Source of the DNA: Natrinema sp046097095
GTDB lineage: Archaea > Halobacteriota > Halobacteria > Halobacteriales > Natrialbaceae
NCBI RefSeq assembly: GCF_046097095.1
Contig: NZ_CP175698.1
Coordinates: 2,418,001-2,482,000, forward strand
Direction of reading: 5' to 3'
Length of the DNA stretch: 64,000 nt
The position numbers and the translations under genes are program-made. Below, piece after piece: positions 1-8,830 of this stretch. Each line of letters begins with the position of its first letter. Positions within the stretch are counted from its first letter, which is position 1. The notes below the pieces were generated by a model. The model did no database searches. It was not told the origin of the DNA and was given only the letters and a program-made list of their open reading frames with translations.

Positions 1-65
1 TTGGGGTCGACGTTTGCCGCGGCTGCGAGATCGGCGTCGCCGTTTCGGCGGGGCTCTTCAGCCAT
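1..65 (-). CDS. 5' end of a third gene in the AddB/nuclease operon (partial)
   Basis: An ATG at 65 (minus strand) opens a frame that stays open to the window edge and begins MAEEPRRNGDADLAAAANVD. It overlaps the stop of the PD-(D/E)XK-like gene by 8 bases, as that gene overlaps the AddB-like gene, so it is the third member of a translationally coupled operon. A UvrD/AddA-type helicase would be the expected partner of an AddB-like protein, but only 21 residues are visible and none is diagnostic. The product is therefore left open. Confidence 0.6.
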   Translation of the reverse strand, partial: MAEEPRRNGDADLAAAANVDP

Positions 66-1122
66 CGAACCGCACCTCTCGGGCGATGTGCTCCTGACAG
101 CAGACGGTGTAGCCACAGTCCGGGCACGCATACGCCTCGATCTGGTCCCACCGGTCGGTGGGATCGAACGACCCCGAAACGAGGTTGGCGGCGACCGCCG
201 CAAGCCGCCCGTCGACGGTCTCGTTCCGGTGTTCGTGTGTCATCCCGAAGGTGTGATGGTCGACGTAGACGTCGGTCAGGTCGACGATCTCGAGGCTCGT
301 TTCGACCGCGTCTCGGACCCAGTTGACCGACAGCGTCGACCGATCGGCCAGCGGGAGCTGGACGTACCGGCAGGTCCGGTCGCCGAGTGCGAGCCGATCG
401 CGGAGGTCGCGCAACCCGTTGAGGACGACGGCGGTCTCGAAGAGCGCACCGACCAGATCCGGCTCGAACGCGTCGGAATCGCCGTCGAAATGATCCGTAA
501 AGCGGTCGGCCACGTCGCCCTCCCAGTCGGAACGGTACCGCAGCCGACCCAGTGGGGCGAGCGTCGGGACGAATCGGACGCCGACGATCGACGAGCCGTC
601 GCCGTAGACGTAGTCGACCGTCGCGTCGATCGTCGCTGCGCCCGCCTCGAGGGTCCCGTCGGTAGCCGCTTCCGTTTTGGGAACGTCGACCGTACTCGAG
701 AGCGGCAGCCCCGGTCCGATGAGTTCGCCGCGGGTCGCCTCGTCGTCCAGTCGCGCGATCCCCGCGGCGTGGTCGGCCCCGACGCGCTCGACGTAGGCAG
801 CAAGCGTCGCCTCGAGCACCCGCCGTTCGTGGCGGCGCTGAGCGACGGAATGGAATCCCTCGTCGTAGTCGCGCCACAGGCTCGAGAGCCGATCCTCGGC
901 GACGGCTTCGAGTTCTTCTGGGTCCGTCTCGCCGCTCCGGAGCGCGTCACAGATCGCGGTCCGCAACAGGTCGACGCGGTCCTCGATCGCGCCGTCGTCA
1001 TCGGTCCCCTCGAGGCCGTCGACGTGAGCGAACTCGTACCGGCGGGGGCAGTGCAGCGCGGTTCGGAGCCCGTCGACGGAGAGCGACACGGCGTTCGAGC
1101 CGGCATCACGACCGTCACTCAT
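58..1122 (-). CDS. PD-(D/E)XK-like, four-cysteine protein of a RecB/AddB-type system
   Basis: A 354-residue acidic protein with one Cys in CPRRYEF near residue 24 and three more at the C-terminus in CPDCGYTVC. That spacing (one Cys before, three after a nuclease-like domain) is the 4Fe-4S pattern of AddB/Cas4-type RecB-family nucleases. The presumed catalytic strand reads ATVDYVYGDGSSIVGVRF. An Asp is present, but where active enzymes have D/E-x-K followed by the lysine I see GVRF, so activity is doubtful. The start overlaps the upstream AddB-like gene by 8 bases and the stop overlaps the next gene, indicating one operon. Function inferred: end-processing or structural partner of the helicase-like protein upstream. 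Confidence 0.6.
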   Translation of the reverse strand: MSDGRDAGSNAVSLSVDGLRTALHCPRRYEFAHVDGLEGTDDDGAIEDRVDLLRTAICDALRSGETDPEELEAVAEDRLSSLWRDYDEGFHSVAQRRHERRVLEATLAAYVERVGADHAAGIARLDDEATRGELIGPGLPLSSTVDVPKTEAATDGTLEAGAATIDATVDYVYGDGSSIVGVRFVPTLAPLGRLRYRSDWEGDVADRFTDHFDGDSDAFEPDLVGALFETAVVLNGLRDLRDRLALGDRTCRYVQLPLADRSTLSVNWVRDAVETSLEIVDLTDVYVDHHTFGMTHEHRNETVDGRLAAVAANLVSGSFDPTDRWDQIEAYACPDCGYTVCCQEHIAREVRFDG

Positions 1123-3331
1123 CGCGGATCACCTCTCCCGCGGCGAACTCGAACTGCGAGCGGACTGCATCGGCGAGGTCGTCGTCGATATCGCCGTCCG
1201 CGAGGACGACCGCGATTTCTTCGAACAGTGCCTCCGTCTCGCCGAGGTCGGCGTCGCCGCCGGTGCTGGCCTCTCGGAGCAGCCGCTCGAGTTCGCCGCG
1301 GGGCTGGTCGAGCAGCGCCTCGACGGCGTTGGTCTCGCCGTGGATCGCCGCATCAGCGTGGGCGTCGACCTCCTCGAGTGCGAGCCCCGGCGTCGACTCG
1401 AGAAGGGTCAGGTAGCGCGACTCGTCGTGGGTCCGTCGCAGGCCGCCCGCACCGCGTTCGTACGAACAGCAGTAGAGGACGCGCTCGGCCGCACGAGAAG
1501 CGAGTGCGAGTCGCCGGCGAGAGCGCTGGGCGTGGTATGTCTCGAACGGATCGCCGCCGTCGTCGGCCGTCGTGAACGTGTCGGTGACCGCCTCGAACGA
1601 GGGATCCGTCACCGCGGGATAGGCCGGCATTTCCCGAAGCCACGCCGACGGGAACAACTGAGTGAGAAACTGCTCGCCCGGATAGGTCTCGTCGATCAGA
1701 TCGAGCAGGAACACCGCCGTCCGTGAGTCGTACTTCAGGTCGTCGACCGCGCAGACGGTGACGCCGCCGGTCGGCGGCTGCGTTTCGACGGCGTGGACGT
1801 AGGGCGCGTCGTACCGGATCGTTCGCCGAAGCATCCGGCGAAGCCCCTGCCAATCGGGCCCAACCAGATCGGTCTCCTCGACGAACGCCGCGATCTCGAG
1901 CACTCGGCGGATCCCGTCGTACTGCTCGCGCGCGTCAATCCACTCCTCCTCGCGGGCGATCCGCCCTTTCAAGTCCGTACGTCGGATCCAGCGCTCGAGC
2001 GAGCGCCGGACGCTTGTCTCGGCGGTCTCCGCGAGTAGGGCCGTCGAGAAGTCGGGGACGCGCGCCCGGAGGCGGTCTACTGGAGCGTCTCGCGGATCGC
2101 TCGAGTCGCGTGCGGAATCGATACGGCCGACTTCCTCGAGCCCGTCACCATCGTGCGCTCGCTCGCAGTGAAGCGCGACAACGGCGTAGAGTTCGTTCAC
2201 CGCGGGGTCTTCCGCCAGCGAGGGCGTGCCGATCGTCGCGGTCGGGACGCCGGCGTCGCGGAGCCGTCGTCTGGTCTCGGGGACGCGTTCGATCCGCGGG
2301 ACGGCGACGGCGAACTCGTCGTAGGACCAGCCGTGGCGGTCGCGAAGCGATTGGATCTCCGTGGCGACTGCCCGGACCTGTTCGCGGGCGGTGTCGGTGC
2401 GGATGTGGCGGGCGCGTCCCGCGGTCTCGTCTTTCGAGTCCGCGGCCCTTGTCGGCGTCTCGCCCGTCGCGAGAAAGCGCGTGATCGCCCGATGCGGCGG
2501 CGTTTCGCGCCCCTTCGTCTCGAGCGATTCGACCGTCAGCCCAGCCTCACGCGCTCTGTCCGCGACGCGGCCCGGTTCGACCCGCGTCCGCTCGACGCTG
2601 GCATGGCGCTCGCCGAGACAGACGAGATCGGCGTCGCCGGAAAGCGCCGCGAGGTAGCGCCGGTCGAGCCGCCGGTACTCCTCGAACTCGACGGCGAGGA
2701 CGGCGTCGAAGGAAGCCGTGACGCGGGTCAACAGTTCGTCCGCGTCCGCCTCGAGCAGCTCGACGGCTCGCGGGATCACGTCGGCCCGCTCGACGTAGCC
2801 TCGCTCCTCGAGTTCTGCGTGGAACCGTTCGTTCATCGCATAGAGGAAGGCCAGACAGTCGTGAGGGTCGTCGAACTCGTCGAGGCGGCGTCGCTGACGG
2901 GTCACCTCGAGTAGCAGTTGCCCCACGTCGCGGGTGAAGCTCTCGTGGGTCGCGGCGCGCTCGAGATAGTCCGGCACCGCCCGGCTGGCCCCGTCGATCA
3001 CCAGTGAGATGAGTTCGATCCGCTCTTCGTATTCGAGGCGATCGAGCGTCGGATCGAACTCCTCGACGGTCTTGGAGGCGTGTTCCGGCAGCGACTCGAC
3101 GCGCGGCGAGCGGGAGCCGCCGCCTCCGCGCTCGAGGGTCGCGTTCGAAAGCGCCGCGGTCAGCCACTCGAGACCGGCCGGATGGCGCTTTAAGATGAGG
3201 ACGTTCCGCGGCCCGTATTCGTCGGCGAGATCGGCGTAGGCGTCAGAGACGGTCGCGAACAGATCGCTACTCGGAACGGGCTCCGGAAGGAGCAGACAGG
3301 TACCGTCGAGTTCGGGTGGCCGTGACGCCAT
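1115..3331 (-). CDS. AddB-like helicase/nuclease-family protein
   Basis: About 738 residues from the ATG at 3331 (MASRPPELDG). The N-terminal part resembles inactive helicase halves (segment LLLPEPVPSSDLF, then RNVLILKRHP) and I see no Walker A motif. The C-terminal half has the UvrD/AddB-like segment with VTVCAVDDLKYDSRTAVFLL followed by DLIDETYPGEQFL, the usual end of the second helicase domain. The start is chosen at 3331 rather than the GTG/TTG-type codon at 3358 because a TATA-like TATTTAAA (top strand 3365-3372) sits at promoter distance. It overlaps the PD-(D/E)XK-like gene by 8 bases. Probable role: recombinational repair of double-strand ends. Specific family membership is inferred from architecture. 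Confidence 0.6.
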   Translation of the reverse strand: MASRPPELDGTCLLLPEPVPSSDLFATVSDAYADLADEYGPRNVLILKRHPAGLEWLTAALSNATLERGGGGSRSPRVESLPEHASKTVEEFDPTLDRLEYEERIELISLVIDGASRAVPDYLERAATHESFTRDVGQLLLEVTRQRRRLDEFDDPHDCLAFLYAMNERFHAELEERGYVERADVIPRAVELLEADADELLTRVTASFDAVLAVEFEEYRRLDRRYLAALSGDADLVCLGERHASVERTRVEPGRVADRAREAGLTVESLETKGRETPPHRAITRFLATGETPTRAADSKDETAGRARHIRTDTAREQVRAVATEIQSLRDRHGWSYDEFAVAVPRIERVPETRRRLRDAGVPTATIGTPSLAEDPAVNELYAVVALHCERAHDGDGLEEVGRIDSARDSSDPRDAPVDRLRARVPDFSTALLAETAETSVRRSLERWIRRTDLKGRIAREEEWIDAREQYDGIRRVLEIAAFVEETDLVGPDWQGLRRMLRRTIRYDAPYVHAVETQPPTGGVTVCAVDDLKYDSRTAVFLLDLIDETYPGEQFLTQLFPSAWLREMPAYPAVTDPSFEAVTDTFTTADDGGDPFETYHAQRSRRRLALASRAAERVLYCCSYERGAGGLRRTHDESRYLTLLESTPGLALEEVDAHADAAIHGETNAVEALLDQPRGELERLLREASTGGDADLGETEALFEEIAVVLADGDIDDDLADAVRSQFEFAAGEVIRDE

Positions 3332-3896
3332 CGGTTGATACGTCACCGAGTATTGCAAGGTTGGTATTTAAACATGCGCACGACGCGGTCGGTTCCGTTT
3401 CCGCCCCGAACCGAGACGGCCCGCCCCTCGGCGGCCGCTCGAGCAACGCGGAGTCCGGCCGCCGGCCTCCGCGTTCGATTCGCTCGTGGCGGATGTTCCG
3501 TGCTGTTTCCGACCGTCTACACCGGTATCGACGGAGAGCTATACATTTAATAGTATACATTAGATCATATTTGATATGATCTTATGACGGTGGCCCGGCT
3601 GCATCTATCGCTGAATCCCCTCAAAATGGCCGTAATATGCCCACTTACGTCACAACTACTGATTCTATCGTTCTCAGTCGGAAAACGGTGGGAGAAACGA
3701 AAACCGGCACGAAACGCGACCTAATTCCTCTCTATCGGCATCACTGCGATTTCTTTTCGAGAGGTCGAATAACCATGCTATGTATTATGTGTTTGAAGTT
3801 GTATTTGTAACCTGTCAGAAACGGGCGCTCGTCTGCACTCGACCGGAGCGTGCATCGCTTTCGAACCCGCTCTGCCGACCGCACCGACGTCGGCCG
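3332..3896. other. Gene-free stretch with promoter and palindrome
   Basis: Between the AddB-like gene start and the 3' end of the TPP-enzyme gene. It contains the minus-strand TATA-like box at 3365-3372, a very A+T-rich patch around 3540-3590 and the palindrome at 3562-3582. A 46-codon plus-strand frame beginning ATG at 3584 is present but has no recognisable content and is not called. Confidence 0.6.
3562..3582. repeat. Perfect 9-bp inverted repeat, 3-base loop
   Basis: Arms AGATCATAT (3562-3570) and ATATGATCT (3574-3582) flank TTG. It lies in an A+T-rich patch 230 bases upstream of the AddB-like gene and 315 bases downstream of the TPP-enzyme gene. It could be a dyad operator or a transcript-end hairpin, and no gene assignment is possible. 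Confidence 0.6.
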
Positions 3897-5540
3897 CTAT
3901 TCGCTCATCCAGTCGCTCGCCTGTGGCTCGCGTGGATCCGTCGGTACCTCGAGCAACACCGGTTCGTCCGCGTCGATGGCGGAGGCAAGCGCCGACTCGA
4001 GTTCGGCCGGCGTCTCGGCGTGTTCGGCCCGCATGCCGAGACTCATCGCGAGGCTCGCAAAGTCGATAGGTGCGTTTGTCCACTCGTACTCGCCGTCCGA
4101 GAGCTCGTAGTTCCGGCCAGCGTCGTCGCTAATGATCGCGTAGTCTTCGTTGACGAAGACGACGACGGTCAGCGGCAGGTCCTCGGAGACGGCCGTGTGG
4201 AGCTCGTGGACGCACATCATGAGTCCGCCGTCGCCGATCAGGACGACCACGTCGTCATCGGGATTCGCGAGTTGCGCGCCGATCCCCGACGGCAGACCGG
4301 TTCCCATCGTCGCCCACGAACCCGGATTGACGTACGACCGCGGCCCCGCGGCCTCGAAGACGTTCAGCCCCCAAACGCGGGAGCCGCCGGCGTCGGCCGT
4401 GACGATCGCGTCGTCGGGGATCGCGTCGCGAGCGGTCTCGAGCGCGCTGACCGACGTGAGCGGCGGCGACGAGCCGCGCAGGTCCTCGAGCCGGTCGCTG
4501 GTAGCCCGTCTAACCGCCGCTGCGCGCTCGACGGCGTCGTCGGCTGCGACCCCACGGTCGTCGAGCGCGTCCTCGAGCGCCGACAGCGCCGCGCCTGCGT
4601 CGGCGACGATCCCGACGGTCGGCTCGTAGCCCGTTCCGAGGTCGTTCGGCTCGAGCGTCACGTGGACGAGCGTCTCGGGCACGTCGACGTCCCACGCGCG
4701 GGTCGCGACGGCGTCGAAGTCCGTCCCGACGGCCAGCGCCGCGTCGGCGGTCGTGAGTAGCTCGAGTAACTTGGGTGCGGCGCTGCCGGACAGCGTTCCG
4801 GCGACGTATCCGTCGGGGCCGTCGGGAAGGACGCCCTTTCCCTTGTACGTGGTGATGACGGGCGCGCCGAGTCGGTCGGCCACCCGTCGGAGGTCGTCGC
4901 TTGCCTCGGCCCAGCGGACGCCGCCGCCGGCGACGATCACCGGCTCGTCGGCCGCGGCCAGTGATTCGGCGGCCGCCTCGACATCCCGGTCAGCGACGCC
5001 TGATACCGATTCCCGACTGTACTCGGCCGGCGACGCGAGCGGGACGTCCATCGCCAGGAAGTTCTTCGGGATGCCGACCCGGACGGGCCCCTTCGGCGGC
5101 GTCTCCGCGATCGCGATCGCCTCCTCGAGGACGGTGATCGTGCTTTCTGGATGTTCGACTAACAGGTTTTCCTTGACGACGTTGTCGTAGGTGTCCGGCG
5201 GCGTCTCGTGGATGCCGTCGCCGCCGCGGATCTCGGGTTCGGTCTCGACGGCGATGTGGACCATCGGCGTACAGTCGTTGAGCGCGTTCTTCAGGCCGTT
5301 CATGGCGTTCATATCGCCCGGTCCGGGAATAACGGCCGTGGCCGCGATGCGACCGCTGGTTTCCGCGTATCCCCACGCTTGGTGGGTAACGGCGGTCTCG
5401 TGTCGGGCTACGACGAATCGAATATCGTCACGCGTTCCGATCGTTTCGTTCAGCGGCAGCGTCTGCTTACCGGGGATTCCGAACACCGTATCGATCCCGT
5501 TCGCTGTCAGCCGTTCGATGACCGCTCGACTCACGTCCAT
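3897..5540 (-). CDS. Thiamine-diphosphate-dependent enzyme (acetolactate synthase/decarboxylase superfamily)
   Basis: 547 residues, the usual length for the POX/ALS family. The three domains are visible: N-terminal Pyr domain with the conserved catalytic Glu in RHETAVTHQAWGYAE (about residues 46-60), a central domain (about 185-330), and a C-terminal PP domain with the ThDP/Mg signature GDGGLMM ... VNED (about 425-460). It lacks a recognisable oxalyl-CoA decarboxylase or true IlvB signature, so substrate is open: a 2-oxo acid or an acyl-CoA are both possible. It is the first of a set of same-theme genes (CoA-transferases, TRAP transporter, IclR regulator) to 13.7 kb, suggesting catabolism of an imported organic acid. 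Confidence 0.85.
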   Translation of the reverse strand: MDVSRAVIERLTANGIDTVFGIPGKQTLPLNETIGTRDDIRFVVARHETAVTHQAWGYAETSGRIAATAVIPGPGDMNAMNGLKNALNDCTPMVHIAVETEPEIRGGDGIHETPPDTYDNVVKENLLVEHPESTITVLEEAIAIAETPPKGPVRVGIPKNFLAMDVPLASPAEYSRESVSGVADRDVEAAAESLAAADEPVIVAGGGVRWAEASDDLRRVADRLGAPVITTYKGKGVLPDGPDGYVAGTLSGSAAPKLLELLTTADAALAVGTDFDAVATRAWDVDVPETLVHVTLEPNDLGTGYEPTVGIVADAGAALSALEDALDDRGVAADDAVERAAAVRRATSDRLEDLRGSSPPLTSVSALETARDAIPDDAIVTADAGGSRVWGLNVFEAAGPRSYVNPGSWATMGTGLPSGIGAQLANPDDDVVVLIGDGGLMMCVHELHTAVSEDLPLTVVVFVNEDYAIISDDAGRNYELSDGEYEWTNAPIDFASLAMSLGMRAEHAETPAELESALASAIDADEPVLLEVPTDPREPQASDWMSE

Positions 5541-6396
5541 ACGCTCATCTCGTAAACCAGATATTTATGATCTCCCCTCCGATCGGCCTCGAGCCGAGAC
5601 TCGACGCCACCGGAAGCGTCCCGTCCGATCGCCGAGTGACGGCATGTTTCGACACGCGAAACGACTTCGGTCGTTCGTTCGGACGCCGTCCGATTCTACC
5701 GTTGGATTGTTACCGTCACTCACGGTAGCAACTTTTGCACTGTCGGCTTCCACCGTCGTTTCCCGGCCGCTCGTGTTTTCGCCGATCGAGCAGTGACGGA
5801 CGCGACCGATATCAGCCGCGTGATCGATGGAGAACAGATATTTCTCTGCTCGAAACGTCCTGCTTTCGGCGTCGTTCCGTGAGCATGCCGACCTGTCCGC
5901 GGAGCCCCGCTCGGTCTAGGATTACAATCTTATGTTTGTAATCACCTTTCGGCCTCGCTCGCGTCGATATCCCCGCTTGAGACCGATTCCCGAAGACGTC
6001 AGTTGTCTTCTCCCGTCCTCGTTGACAACGTACGTATCGTTGTTTTCCGTTGTTCGTTCGACCCATCAGGGTACATCAATCGAGCCGATTCGGTCATTAG
6101 ATGCACGTCCGGCGGTCGAGAAGAATGTGTGATAGTTGTTGTCTCCCCCTCGCTCTCGGCGTTCGGTCTCCGTTGTCACCCTCGAGTTTCGCATTGAGAA
6201 ACGCACTCGCGTGGCGGTTGTGCTACAAACGGCCCGTAGAAGACGAGCAACTGGCTGAGACCGACATCGGGTTCACAAGTGTCTGGGCGCACATTTCGGG
6301 ACAGACGGTCCCGGCCGAGGACCAAACGTTACCTCGGAATAACGCATCGCCGACCGCATGCGACCGCGCTCGAGCGCCTCGACTCCGTCACTAGCG
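5541..6396. other. Long gene-free stretch in the catabolic island
   Basis: 856 bases between the 5' end of the TPP-enzyme gene and the 3' end of the class III CoA-transferase gene. No open frame has haloarchaeal codon character. The only structure I find is the inverted repeat at 5920-5943. It may hold the promoter of the TPP-enzyme gene and decayed sequence. Confidence 0.55.
5920..5943. promoter_or_regulatory. Inverted repeat, candidate operator
   Basis: Perfect 8-bp arms GATTACAA (5920-5927) and TTGTAATC (5936-5943) around an 8-base A+T-rich spacer. The geometry suits a dimeric regulator. It lies 380 bases upstream of the TPP-enzyme start on the minus strand, so direct control of that gene is uncertain. 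Confidence 0.4.
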
Positions 6397-7575
6397 TCAG
6401 ATCACGTCCTCGGACTCGAGGGTCGCGATCTCCTCCGGCGAGTAGCCGAGATCGCCGAGGATCTCCGCCGAGTGCTCGCCGAGATCCGGCGGTGCGCGTT
6501 CGTGGGTCGTCTCGAGCGAGGAGAACGTAACCGGGTTCGCGGGGGCTTTGACCGTCCCGTGTTCGGGGTGGTCCATCTCGGCGATCATGTCGTGGGCGTC
6601 GATGTGCGGGTCGTTCACCACGTCCTCGACGTCGTTGACGGGCGTACAGGGCACGTCGTGCTCGCGGAGGTGCTCGACCCACTCTTCGGTCGTCTGTTCG
6701 GCGAAGATCGCCTCGAGACGGCTGTCGAGTGCCGCCCGGTTCTCGATGCGGTCGGTGAATGTCGCGAATCGCTCGTCATCGATCCACTCTTCGCGGTCGA
6801 GGGCGTGACAGAGGTCGGGCCAGATCCCCTCGCTGATCACGCCGACGACGATGTGGGAGTCGGCCGTCTCGATCGCCTGATACGGTGTGAGGTTGGGGTG
6901 TTTCGTTCCCATCCGCTGTGGGACCTCGCCGGATGCGAAGTAGTTGGTCACGTGGTAGAGCAGCCACTGGAAGCTCGTGTCGAACAGCGAGAGCTCGATG
7001 TGCTGTCCCTCGCCCGTCTGCTGGCGGTGGTAGAGCGAGGTCAGAATGGCGTAGGTCGCCGTCATGGCACCGGAGACGTCACAGATGGAGATGCCGACGC
7101 GAGCCGGCTGGTCCTCGGTGCCGGTGATGCTCATCATTCCGGCTTCGCCCTGCAGGATAATGTCGAACGACTTCTTCCCGCTGTACGGACTGTTAGACCC
7201 GTAGCCGGAGACGTCACAGTAGATCAGTTCGTCGTTCAGCGCTGCGAGGGTCTCGTAATCCGCATTGAACGCCTCGGCGTTGCCGGGACTGAAGTTCTGC
7301 ATGAAGACGTCGGCGTCCTCGATCAGGTCGTGAAGGACGGCTTGGCCCGCTTCGGTCGTCAGGTCGAGTGTGAGACTTCGCTTGTTGCGATTGAGACTCA
7401 CGAAGTACGCCGACAATCCCTCGTATTCGGGGCTGTACGCGCGAGTGAGATCGCCGTGTCCTGGCCGTTCGATCTTGATCACGTCCGCTCCGAGGTCACC
7501 GAACGTCTGCGTTGCCATCGGACCGACGAGCGCCTGTGTCGCATCGATAACGGTTACGTCCTCTAGAGGCCGCAT
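6397..7575 (-). CDS. CaiB/BaiF-type (class III) CoA-transferase
   Basis: 392 residues, full family length. The N-terminus (LEDVTVIDATQALVGPMATQ) and the segment LGADVIKIERPGHGD are hallmark class III sequence. The Asp in SFDIILQGEAGMMS (about residue 166-180) matches the catalytic Asp that forms the mixed anhydride with the acyl group. The family moves CoA between an acyl-CoA and a free carboxylic acid. Position between a TPP enzyme and a TAXI-TRAP transporter suggests activation of the imported acid. The donor and acceptor cannot be read from sequence. It is transcribed away from the TRAP genes, with the two starts about 190 bases apart. Confidence 0.9.
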   Translation of the reverse strand: MRPLEDVTVIDATQALVGPMATQTFGDLGADVIKIERPGHGDLTRAYSPEYEGLSAYFVSLNRNKRSLTLDLTTEAGQAVLHDLIEDADVFMQNFSPGNAEAFNADYETLAALNDELIYCDVSGYGSNSPYSGKKSFDIILQGEAGMMSITGTEDQPARVGISICDVSGAMTATYAILTSLYHRQQTGEGQHIELSLFDTSFQWLLYHVTNYFASGEVPQRMGTKHPNLTPYQAIETADSHIVVGVISEGIWPDLCHALDREEWIDDERFATFTDRIENRAALDSRLEAIFAEQTTEEWVEHLREHDVPCTPVNDVEDVVNDPHIDAHDMIAEMDHPEHGTVKAPANPVTFSSLETTHERAPPDLGEHSAEILGDLGYSPEEIATLESEDVI

Positions 7576-7683
7576 ATCTCGGTGCTAGGTGCACCCCGAT
7601 TTATACGTTCCGCTCACCGAGATTGATGTCCGCCGACTGACGTTGTTGAACAGCATCCTCCTTTCCCTCGCCAAAAATGGACA

Positions 7684-7741
7684 TACAGTGTACATGTTCC
7701 AGTAGCTATGCGTCTCTGTCCCATTCCCAAAGGTTTAATTA
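7684..7741 (+). promoter_or_regulatory. Promoter region of the TRAP genes
   Basis: TTTAATTA at 7734-7741 is placed 25-32 bases before the ATG at 7766, fitting a TATA box for a leaderless or nearly leaderless transcript. Upstream, TACAGTGTA (7684-7692) is a small perfect dyad within a longer imperfect one, a plausible operator for the IclR regulator encoded at 12.9 kb (inference). Confidence 0.45.
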
Positions 7742-7765
7742 GGATAGATACCCCCGATAGGGTGT

Positions 7766-8824
7766 ATGACTTCCACCAGACGGCGAGATATTCTGAAAGT
7801 AGCGAGTGGTGCAGGTGCGCTAGCGCTGGCCGGCTGTCTCGGCGGCGGAAGCGGTGGTGCGTCGTCGCTGAGCGTCGGCATTCCGAGTGCGAGCACGACG
7901 ACTGGTGCGGCGAGTAACTCCTTCCAGCGAGTCGTCAGGAATCAGTCGGGCGACACCGAGCCAGCCGGCGAGATTCGGTGGCAGAACCAGGAGACCGGCG
8001 GCGATCCGCCGAGTCTGCGCCAACTCGCACAGGGCAACCTTCAGGCGCTGAGCGCGGGGAACTTCATCGTCGCTTCGGCCCAGGAGGACAAGCCGCCGTT
8101 CGCACAACGACCGCTGGACACGCTCCCGAACCAGCTGTTCTCCATCAGTTCGCTGCACATGCACGTACTTTCCGTCACGGGGTCCGGTATCCAGACGACC
8201 GACGACCTCGTCGGGAGCAACTTCTGGCCGCTACCGCCGTCGTGGGGACTGCGCCAGCAGGCCGAGACCGTCTTCTCGAACGCCGGCCTCTGGAGCGAAC
8301 TCGAGGACTCCGACTCGATCGTCGACGCAGACACGGGCGACGTGGCCGGACTCATCGAGCAAGGCAACATCGACGCCCTCATCGCCTACGGTGCCGGCTT
8401 CAAGAATCTCGCCGGCTGGGCGACCGAAGTCGATGCTCGCGCCGACCTCCAACTCGTTGAATTCACCGACGGCTTCACGGAGGCGTCGAACAACACCCGC
8501 GGGACGAGCCACAGTGAACTCGACGTCTACGGGTGGCAACAGCAGAGCTTCGACGCCGATAAGATGGACGTCTACGGCGCGGACTTCCAGTTCTGGCTCG
8601 ACAGTGGCGTCTCCCGCGACGTCGGCTACGAACTCGCGAAGATCAGCAACGAACACACCGCGTCGATTCAGGAGGGTCAGCCGGCGTACCTCGATCACAG
8701 CAAGCCCGAAACCATGGCTAGCCTCTATCTCGAGGATATCCCGGTCCATCCGGGGCCGTACGACTTCCTCAAGGAGCAAGGCGTCGACATGAGCGCGTAC
8801 ACCCGCGGCGAGACCAGCGAATAA
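7766..8824 (+). CDS. TAXI-family TRAP transporter substrate-binding lipoprotein
   Basis: 352 residues. The N-terminus has a twin-arginine signal (TSTRRRDILKVASGAG) running into a lipobox LALAGCLGG, so the protein is Tat-exported and lipid-anchored at the outer face of the membrane. The remainder (SLSVGIPSASTT ... early, ending with VHPGPYDFLKEQGVD) matches TAXI-type solute receptors. It ends 6 bases before the fused permease gene, which it serves. The likely substrate is a carboxylic acid, given the neighbouring CoA-transferases. An A/T-rich promoter box lies at 7734-7741. Confidence 0.88.
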   Translation: MTSTRRRDILKVASGAGALALAGCLGGGSGGASSLSVGIPSASTTTGAASNSFQRVVRNQSGDTEPAGEIRWQNQETGGDPPSLRQLAQGNLQALSAGNFIVASAQEDKPPFAQRPLDTLPNQLFSISSLHMHVLSVTGSGIQTTDDLVGSNFWPLPPSWGLRQQAETVFSNAGLWSELEDSDSIVDADTGDVAGLIEQGNIDALIAYGAGFKNLAGWATEVDARADLQLVEFTDGFTEASNNTRGTSHSELDVYGWQQQSFDADKMDVYGADFQFWLDSGVSRDVGYELAKISNEHTASIQEGQPAYLDHSKPETMASLYLEDIPVHPGPYDFLKEQGVDMSAYTRGETSE

Positions 8825-8830
8825 ACCGCC

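Noticed and set aside
1..1575. 524-codon plus-strand open frame at the window start
   Set aside because: It is antisense to the PD-(D/E)XK-like and AddB-like genes and arises from the GC-rich third positions; its protein is Arg/Val-rich and has no domain.
3584..3724. 46-codon plus-strand frame after the palindrome
   Set aside because: No domain, low similarity to haloarchaeal composition, and no neighbouring support.
3897..7575. Oxalate pathway (oxalyl-CoA decarboxylase plus formyl-CoA transferase)
   Set aside because: The pairing of a TPP enzyme and a class III CoA-transferase suggested it, but the TPP enzyme lacks sequence features I associate with oxalyl-CoA decarboxylase, and the class I CoA-transferase and TRAP genes do not fit.
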